Shown here: piece after piece, positions 58,786-64,000 of the stretch
How the letters are laid out: every line of letters starts with the position of its first letter
Numbering within the stretch: position 1 is the first letter of the stretch
Assembly (NCBI RefSeq): GCF_004342005.1
Contig: NZ_SMBX01000009.1
Location: forward strand, 1 to 64,000
Direction: 5' to 3'
DNA: 64,000 nt
Source of the DNA: Paracandidimonas soli
GTDB lineage: Bacteria; Pseudomonadota; Gammaproteobacteria; Burkholderiales; Burkholderiaceae_B
Made by a program: the position numbers and the translations under genes
The notes under the pieces: generated by a model
What the model was told of the DNA's origin: nothing
The model's database searches: none
What the model saw: only the letters and a program-made list of their open reading frames with translations

Positions 58786-59430
58786 TCATCCCGCCTTGCG
58801 CATCGTCAGGTTGACGCGAAAATTCCCCAGCCGCTCATGCGGCTGTCCCTTCAATGGCATGATGCCGTGGAACCGCAGGCGGTCCTCGCCGCCCCACACG
58901 ACGACATCGCCGTGCTCCAGCAAGACCTTACTTACAGGCGCATCGCGCGTCATGCCTCCGAACTGGAATACGGCGCTCATGCCCAGCGATACGGAAACGA
59001 TGGGCTGGGACATGTCGCGTTCGTTCTTGTCCTGGTGCAGCGACATTCTCGCTCCGGGCGCATAGCGGTTCAACAGACAGGCATCCGGTATAAAAGCAGC
59101 AAAACCCGCCTCTCGCGCCGCATCCAGCGCCAGAGCCTCGAACAGTTCCGGCATAGGCGGCCAGGGCCTGCCCGACAAGGGATCCTCGGACGCATAGCGA
59201 TAGCCGCGCCGATCGGTAACCCAGCCCAGCGCGCCGCAATTGCAGCTTTCCACCGACATCGTGTATCCGCCCGGCGTCGTCATGTGACGCCACGGCGCTG
59301 CGGAGACGATGGCATCGATGGCCTGCAGCAGCCCGTCGGCGTGCCGCAGCGCGAAACCATGCAGGACCCAGGAATGCCTGCCCAGGGCTTCGCGCCGCCC
59401 CTCGAGCTGTTGTGTGAAAAGATCAGTCAT
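58786..59430 (-). CDS. alkB: AlkB-like 2-oxoglutarate/Fe(II) dioxygenase
   Basis: A 214-residue DNA/RNA dealkylation enzyme. The iron ligands are His132 and Asp134 (SLHQDKNE) and His188 (RFHGI), and the 2-oxoglutarate-binding arginines lie in RVNLTMRK at the C-terminus; NRYAPGARMSLH is the AlkB substrate-side signature. It removes methyl groups such as 1-methyladenine by oxidation. It overlaps the flavin-reductase-like gene by one base (TGATG). No ada gene is near. Confidence 0.95.
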   Translation of the reverse strand: MTDLFTQQLEGRREALGRHSWVLHGFALRHADGLLQAIDAIVSAAPWRHMTTPGGYTMSVESCNCGALGWVTDRRGYRYASEDPLSGRPWPPMPELFEALALDAAREAGFAAFIPDACLLNRYAPGARMSLHQDKNERDMSQPIVSVSLGMSAVFQFGGMTRDAPVSKVLLEHGDVVVWGGEDRLRFHGIMPLKGQPHERLGNFRVNLTMRKAG

Positions 59431-60053
59431 CAGCCCCGAGGCGTATCCGGCTTGCGCCTTGGCATGCGGAAGTTATCGCTTGTCTTCACATACCAGTCGG
59501 CGCCATGCAGGCGGCCGATGGCATCAAGCTTCAGGGCATCGATATGGCAGCGCTGCGCATCCAGGACGGCGCCGTCGTCCACGTGCACGCCCTCGACCCT
59601 CGCCAGATAAATGGTGCGCAGGCCATCGACGTCGATCTCTTTCCATAGCCTGCACTCAAGCGCCACGGGACTGCCGGCGATGCGCGGCGGCTTTACCTTC
59701 CGGGAAGGCAGAGTCTGCAGCCCCGCCACATCGATCTCGTCCACATCGTACGGATACTCCGCCGCGGTGACGTTCATGGCCTCGGCCAGCGGCGCGGGCA
59801 CCAGATTGACGACGAACTCTCCGGTGCGCTCTATGTTCAGGCTGGTATCTTTTTTGTCGGCGCCATGCCGGCCGATGCCAAGGCCGATGACGGGCGGCTC
59901 GCCGGAAAGCACATTGAAAAAGGAAAACGGAGCCGCGTTGAGCTTGCCGTTCTCCTTCAGTGTGACAACCCATGCGATAGGCCGCGGAACAACAGTGCTG
60001 GCCATGAGCTTGTAAGTGTCGCGGCTATCGAGAGCGTGGAAATCGAAGAACAT
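59430..60053 (-). CDS. Flavin reductase-like (FMN-binding split-barrel) protein
   Basis: A 207-residue split-barrel protein of the flavin reductase-like family (TVVPRPIAWVVTLKENGKLN, then AAPFSFFNVLSGEPPVIGLG, and NIERTGEFVVNLVP). Relatives bind FMN and reduce flavin or act as the small partner of two-component oxygenases; some are uncharacterised stand-alone proteins. It shares the minus strand with the dihydroxybenzoate genes 70 bases upstream and overlaps alkB by one base. A role in iron release from catecholates is conceivable but unsupported by motif. Confidence 0.88.
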   Translation of the reverse strand: MFFDFHALDSRDTYKLMASTVVPRPIAWVVTLKENGKLNAAPFSFFNVLSGEPPVIGLGIGRHGADKKDTSLNIERTGEFVVNLVPAPLAEAMNVTAAEYPYDVDEIDVAGLQTLPSRKVKPPRIAGSPVALECRLWKEIDVDGLRTIYLARVEGVHVDDGAVLDAQRCHIDALKLDAIGRLHGADWYVKTSDNFRMPRRKPDTPRG

Positions 60054-60123
60054 GAACGTGCCACCTGATGAATGGAAATCGACTTGCCCATTCTAGCGCG
60101 AGCTTGCGCTCCGGTACGCGCAA

Positions 60124-60948
60124 TCACTGATCGAGCGTAGCGCCGCCGTCCACGCGCAGATCGTGCAGCGTAATATGGCTCGCCCTGTCGGACAGCAGGA
60201 ACAGCACCGATTCGGCGACCTCTTGCGGCGTGGCGATCTTGCGCAAGGGAATGCCGAGGCGGTTGCCTTCCAGCGAGCCCTGGATCACGGTTTCGCGAGA
60301 CGAGCCCTGGCGCCACATGGCGCGCTGCATCTCGGTATCGGTGGAGCCCGGAGAAACGATATTGCAGCGCACGCCATGAGGCGCCAGTTCCAGCGCCAGA
60401 CAACGCGTCATCTGCGTCAGTGCAGCCTTCGACGCGGCGTAGGCGCCCATGCCCATGCGCGGCGTCGTGGCGGCATTCGAACTGACATTAACGATCGCGC
60501 CCCGGCCGCGCTCCATCATCCCCGGCGCTACAGCGCGGCAGACATGGAACGGCCCTGTCGCGTTGACGGCGAAGACTCGCGACCATTGCTCGTCGCTCAG
60601 ATCGACGATGTTTCCCATTTGCAGCACGCCCGCCACACAGGCCAGCCTGTCGATCGGCCCCAGCGCTTTCTGCGCCTGCGATACGGCCTGGCCCACCGAG
60701 ACGGCATCCGCGACGTCGGTCCTCCATGTCCGCAGCCTTGCGGCATCGCCGCCGCCAGCTCGCCAGCGCTGCTCCAGCTGCTTCAGGCCGGCATCATCGA
60801 TATCCAGCGCGCTGACGGCTGCGCCCTGCCCAAGCAAGGCCATCGCGACTTCCGCCCCGATCCCGCTGCCCGCGCCCGTCACCAGCGCGTGCCTGCTCGC
60901 AAATTCTCCGGCGCTTGCCTTCACCTCATTGACTTCATGCGACTGCAT
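60124..60948 (-). CDS. dhbA: 2,3-dihydro-2,3-dihydroxybenzoate dehydrogenase
   Basis: A 274-residue SDR of the EntA/DhbA type, which oxidises 2,3-dihydro-2,3-dihydroxybenzoate to the catechol. Cofactor loop VTGAGSGIGAEVAMALLGQG with acidic ALDIDD selects NAD; the catalytic NVSSNAATTPRMGMGAYAAS and Lys follow. It starts with a one-base overlap on the isochorismatase stop (TAATG). With the two upstream genes it gives a complete route from chorismate to 2,3-dihydroxybenzoate. Confidence 0.92.
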   Translation of the reverse strand: MQSHEVNEVKASAGEFASRHALVTGAGSGIGAEVAMALLGQGAAVSALDIDDAGLKQLEQRWRAGGGDAARLRTWRTDVADAVSVGQAVSQAQKALGPIDRLACVAGVLQMGNIVDLSDEQWSRVFAVNATGPFHVCRAVAPGMMERGRGAIVNVSSNAATTPRMGMGAYAASKAALTQMTRCLALELAPHGVRCNIVSPGSTDTEMQRAMWRQGSSRETVIQGSLEGNRLGIPLRKIATPQEVAESVLFLLSDRASHITLHDLRVDGGATLDQ

Positions 60949-61610
60949 TACGGCTTCTCCCGCACCGGCTTCGCAGCCGCAAACAATTGCTCGACCTCGT
61001 CCGTCGTTATGACGGCCCCGCATCTGGTAGACACATAGCGCAGCGCCATTTCATGCTCGGCCCTGCTGAAATCCGCCACGGCATCCGCCGCCATGAACGG
61101 CTGCACATCCTGCATGAAGGCTTCCAGAGCCGTGGCCATGCAGCCGATGTGCGCATAGATGCCGCAGATCACCAGTTGATCACGCCCCAATGCCCGCAGC
61201 CTGTCTCTCAGGTCGGAGCGCTGGAATGCGCTGTAGCGCCACTTCACCAGCACCGTATCCTGCGGCGCGGGCGCCAGTTCGTCGATGATGGGCTGTTGCA
61301 CGTGCATGGCGGGATCCGTCAGCCCCGGCCCCCACATATCGTTCAGCAAGGCGCGGTCGTGCGCGGGCTGGTCCACGGGTTGCGCGGTATAGAACACAGG
61401 CGCCTCCGCTGCATGGAAAGCATCGCGCAGCCTGGCCGCATTGCGCACCAGCTCGGGAATAGGCTCGGCGGAAGTATCGAATTTGTTGAGGAAGTACGCC
61501 TGCATGTCGTGGACCAGCAAGGCGCTGCGGGCAGGGTCCGGCTTCCATGAGACCTTGTTCTGATAGCCGCCCTGCGGCATGGCATAGGCGGGTAAAGCGG
61601 GAATCGTCAT
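60948..61610 (-). CDS. dhbB: Isochorismatase without aryl carrier domain
   Basis: A 220-residue isochorismatase. Conserved segments are ALLVHDMQAYFLNKFD with the catalytic Asp, VKWRYSAFQRSDL with the Lys, and ICGIYAHIGCMATALEAFM. It converts isochorismate to 2,3-dihydro-2,3-dihydroxybenzoate and pyruvate. EntB of enterobactin synthesis (about 285 residues) has an aryl carrier protein at its end, absent here, so any further assembly would need a separate carrier. Nine bases separate it from the synthase gene. Confidence 0.93.
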   Translation of the reverse strand: MTIPALPAYAMPQGGYQNKVSWKPDPARSALLVHDMQAYFLNKFDTSAEPIPELVRNAARLRDAFHAAEAPVFYTAQPVDQPAHDRALLNDMWGPGLTDPAMHVQQPIIDELAPAPQDTVLVKWRYSAFQRSDLRDRLRALGRDQLVICGIYAHIGCMATALEAFMQDVQPFMAADAVADFSRAEHEMALRYVSTRCGAVITTDEVEQLFAAAKPVREKP

Positions 61611-61619
61611 TGTGTTCCT

Positions 61620-62825
61620 TCAAAAAACTGCATGCAGCAAGGTGCCCAGCTTGGTTGCCGTCTCTTCGTACTCGCGTTCGGGATCCGAGCCTTCCACGAT
61701 GCCGGCCCCTGCATAAAGGCGCAGGCGGCTGTCGTGGATCTGTGCGCATCGTAGCGCAATGGCCCATTCTCCATCGCCGCGCACATCCTGCCAACCTACC
61801 AGGCCGGCGTAGAAACCGCGTTCGAACGGCTCCAGCAAATCGATGCAGCGGCCGGCCGCCGTCGCGGGCTGGCCGCAAATGGCCGGCGTCGGGTGCAAGG
61901 CAAGCGCGACATCCAGCGCCGTCGTCGCCGGATCCGCCAGAACCCCGGTGATTTCGGTGGACAGATGCCACAACGTATCGGTCCCTATGACCGACGGCGC
62001 CTGGGGTACCTTCAGTTCGCGGCACAAGGGAGCCAGGCGCTGCCTGATGTCATCCACGACGATGGCGTGCTCATGGCGGTCTTTTTCAGAGGCGGCAAGC
62101 GCCTGGGACACGGCGGAATCCTTTACAGGATCCGTCTGGCGCGCAGCCGAACCCGCCAGCGGATTGACCGTGATGCGATCGCCCTTGCGCCGCGCCAGCA
62201 GCTCCGGACTCGCACCCACCAGCATTTCCAGGCCGCCCGATTCCGCCGGCACAGGCATGGCGAAGGTATATCCCTGCCGGTGGCCGGACAGCAGCCGCCC
62301 CAGCAAGGCCGGATAGGAAACCGGCTCGTCCAGCAAGATGTCCAGCGCCCTGGCCAGCACCACTTTGTCGACCTCTCCATGGCCGATGGCTTCCAGCGTG
62401 GACTGGACCGCCCTGACATAGCCCTGGCGATCCGGAAGCGCATCCCGCCGACATTCACGGCCCGGCTGCGCCGCTACTCTCCCCTCCACTTGGGTGGACA
62501 GAGGCACGCGGCGCTGGCGCGGAGCAAAAAAGCGGCCAGGCAGGCGGCGCGAGAACGGCACGGCACCGAAAATCACATCCGTATTGCGCTGTCGGCTCTT
62601 CAGATTCTCCGCCAGGCTGGAAACCGCACGGACGTAATCGATATCGCGGCATTCGACGAGATCGTCTGCCGGATCCGCCCATCCCCTGAACGCCGCCTCC
62701 GGCGAGCGGAACAGAACATCGCCGTGCTTCAGGCCGGCCAGAGAAAACGCGTCTCCCCGTTCAGGCGCAGGAGACCACCCCTCCTGCTGTTCGGTGGGAG
62801 ATTGCGTATACACAGGCGCTTCCAT
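61620..62825 (-). CDS. dhbC: Isochorismate synthase (EntC/DhbC type)
   Basis: A 401-residue chorismate-utilising enzyme. Landmarks are EVDKVVLARALDI, VGASPELLARRKGDRITVNP, the metal/substrate region LAGSAARQTDPVKDSAVSQA, LHPTPAICGQPATAA and the C-terminal FYAGLVGWQDVRGDGEWAIA. EntC-type enzymes divert chorismate to siderophores under iron limitation. First gene of dhbC-dhbB-dhbA. A Fur-like box overlaps its -10 region (TATAAT on the minus strand at 62856-62861). Confidence 0.95.
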   Translation of the reverse strand: MEAPVYTQSPTEQQEGWSPAPERGDAFSLAGLKHGDVLFRSPEAAFRGWADPADDLVECRDIDYVRAVSSLAENLKSRQRNTDVIFGAVPFSRRLPGRFFAPRQRRVPLSTQVEGRVAAQPGRECRRDALPDRQGYVRAVQSTLEAIGHGEVDKVVLARALDILLDEPVSYPALLGRLLSGHRQGYTFAMPVPAESGGLEMLVGASPELLARRKGDRITVNPLAGSAARQTDPVKDSAVSQALAASEKDRHEHAIVVDDIRQRLAPLCRELKVPQAPSVIGTDTLWHLSTEITGVLADPATTALDVALALHPTPAICGQPATAAGRCIDLLEPFERGFYAGLVGWQDVRGDGEWAIALRCAQIHDSRLRLYAGAGIVEGSDPEREYEETATKLGTLLHAVF

Positions 62826-62845
62826 TGCATGAAACCCAATTAAAA

Positions 62846-62864
62846 ACTAATGAGAATTATACGC
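62846..62864. promoter_or_regulatory. Fur box over the dhbC promoter
   Basis: ACTAATGAGAATTATACGC matches the 19-base Fur consensus at 12 positions, including the core AATGAGAAT-like half. It overlaps a TATAAT -10 hexamer on the minus strand, 21 bases before the dhbC start, as expected for iron-repressed transcription. Confidence 0.75.
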
Positions 62865-62966
62865 AATATTAGCCAATGCACCGTCGAATTTTCGTCAAAA
62901 CCAGGAATGGGCCGGATCACCGGCACCTTCCGCACAGGCTTGCAGCGCTTGTTTTTGCCGCTCGGC

Positions 62967-63989
62967 TCAATCTGGCATCAAGGCGAGAATACGCGAATAC
63001 AACAAGCCCGGCACCCGGATTCCCTGCTTCTCGCTGGCCTGGCGTTCCCGATAACGGCGCGAGCCCGGCAGGCGCGCACCTTGCCTGGCGATCTCATCCA
63101 GCAGCGCTTCGCTGTCGTCCGTCACGCTGCCGCCTGCCAGCAAGGCTGGATTGAAGGCCACGATCAGCTCGCCATGGCACGGCGCCGCCTTGGCTCCCGC
63201 ATCGAACGCCTGCGACTGCCGGCTGCTCCTGTCGCCGATCATTGCGCTGGACATCAGCTCGATCATGGTCGCCAATGCGGAACCCTTATGTCCGCCAAAA
63301 GGCAACATCGCCCCCGCGAGCACCGCGGTCGGATCCGTACTGGGCCTGCCATCCGCATCCAGCCCCCAGCCTTCCGGCAACGGCTTGCCCTGCTGCTTGT
63401 ACAGGGCAATATCGGCGCGGGCCGCAGCCGACGTTGCGAAATCGAAGACGTACGGCAACTGGTTCTTCCTGGGCCAGGCGAACGCCATGGGATTGGTCCC
63501 CAGGATACCCTTGCCGCCTCCGAACGGCGCCACCCAGCCGTGGCTGGGATTCATCGACAGCGCCGCCAGGCCATGTCCGGCAATCTCCTCGACCACAGGC
63601 CACAGCGCAGTGAAGTGAAAGCCATTGTTGATCGCCAGCATGGAGATACCCAGCGCCTTGGCCTTTGCCACCAACGATGGCAGGCCACGCTCCACCGCAG
63701 GCAGGGAAAAGCCGAACCGCGCATCCACTTGCGCAACGGCGTCCGTCACATCTTTCAGTTCGGGCTCCGCCCGCTTGTCGAACCGGGGATGCGCGATGGT
63801 ATCCAGCACGCCCGGCAGGCGCTGCAGGCCATGCGAACGACAACCGTCCTTCTGCGCCTTCGCCAGGGAGCTGGCGACAGGCGCGGCCTGCTCCCGGGAA
63901 AGCCCATGGCCGACGAGGAAACGCATGACCAGGTCGAGCACCTCGCTCTCCGAAAGAAAGACATCGGGACTATCCGGCAGATCCGCCAT
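62967..63989 (-). CDS. Malate/L-lactate dehydrogenase family reductase (DpkA-like)
   Basis: A 340-residue protein of the Ldh2/MDH2 family. The stretch GFHFTALWPVVEEIAGHGLA is close to delta-1-piperideine-2-carboxylate/pyrroline-2-carboxylate reductase (DpkA) rather than to malate or ureidoglycolate dehydrogenases; NPSHGWVAPFGGGKGILGTN and PFGGHKGSALATMIELMSSA are the NAD(P)-binding family motifs. DpkA works in D-lysine, D-proline and hydroxyproline catabolism. It ends 103 bases before the Fur box of dhbC and reads in the same direction. Neighbours beyond the window edge are unknown. Confidence 0.87.
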   Translation of the reverse strand: MADLPDSPDVFLSESEVLDLVMRFLVGHGLSREQAAPVASSLAKAQKDGCRSHGLQRLPGVLDTIAHPRFDKRAEPELKDVTDAVAQVDARFGFSLPAVERGLPSLVAKAKALGISMLAINNGFHFTALWPVVEEIAGHGLAALSMNPSHGWVAPFGGGKGILGTNPMAFAWPRKNQLPYVFDFATSAAARADIALYKQQGKPLPEGWGLDADGRPSTDPTAVLAGAMLPFGGHKGSALATMIELMSSAMIGDRSSRQSQAFDAGAKAAPCHGELIVAFNPALLAGGSVTDDSEALLDEIARQGARLPGSRRYRERQASEKQGIRVPGLLYSRILALMPD

Positions 63990-64000
63990 GGCAAAGATTC

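Overview
The window reads as chromosome of a high-GC betaproteobacterium, most likely an Alcaligenaceae member (Bordetella/Achromobacter/Pusillimonas type). The reasons are three stand-alone Bug/TctC solute-binding proteins with no TctA/TctB partners, the gene order scpB-rluB-rimP-nusA-infB-rbfA-truB-typA, an odhA-odhB-lpdA operon, a phaC-phaB-phaR locus, and a GC-rich intergenic repeat carrying bidirectional terminators. This assignment is inference from gene content; no database was searched.

Layout. 1-2330: an eroded BrnT/BrnA toxin-antitoxin module, a flagellin gene with a sigma-28 promoter, and an orphan HigA antitoxin whose HigB partner survives only as a few codons. 2376-5139 (minus): LysR regulator, maleate isomerase-like enzyme and Bug protein. 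5407-11577 (plus): LysR, Bug, dienelactone hydrolase-like enzyme, M28 peptidase, D-amino-acid oxidase/dehydrogenase-like flavoprotein and TauE/SafE permease, a compact catabolic cluster of unknown substrate. 11599-15024: polA and a LOG-family gene, divergent with abutting start codons. 15286-26087 (minus): typA, truB, rbfA, infB, nusA and rimP, then rluB and scpB. 26174: initiator tRNA with its promoter and terminator. 26887-29923 (minus): PHA regulator, reductase and synthase. 30026-32648: pgeF, rluD and bamD.

32733-38496: a second accessory catabolic cluster with a LysR regulator divergent from a LigI-like amidohydrolase, an unknown small protein, a carboxymuconolactone decarboxylase-like protein, an SDR, an SMP-30 lactonase and a Bug protein. 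38543-39299: an intact higBA module bounded by a perfect 21-bp direct repeat, the right copy of which is the 3' end of a DinG/YoaA-type helicase gene. 41424-47383: tex, an orphan modD, trpS with an unusual C-terminal extension, and zapE. 47694-53375 (minus): the 2-oxoglutarate dehydrogenase complex, followed by maeB on plus. 56358-58711: a rhodanese, a YeeE/YedE-type thiosulfate importer and a 54-residue membrane-anchored protein with a lone cysteine near its C-terminus. 58786-62825 (minus): isochorismate synthase, isochorismatase and dihydroxybenzoate dehydrogenase under a Fur-like box, then a flavin-reductase-like protein and an AlkB-like oxygenase. 62967-63989: a DpkA-like reductase.

The most interesting items are (i) the three-gene thiosulfate cassette with a possible mini thiol carrier, (ii) the higBA cassette delimited by a duplicated gene end, (iii) the two Bug-linked catabolic clusters of unknown substrate, (iv) an intrinsic terminator almost touching the rimP start codon, and (v) a likely frameshift that removes an acidic tail from ScpB.
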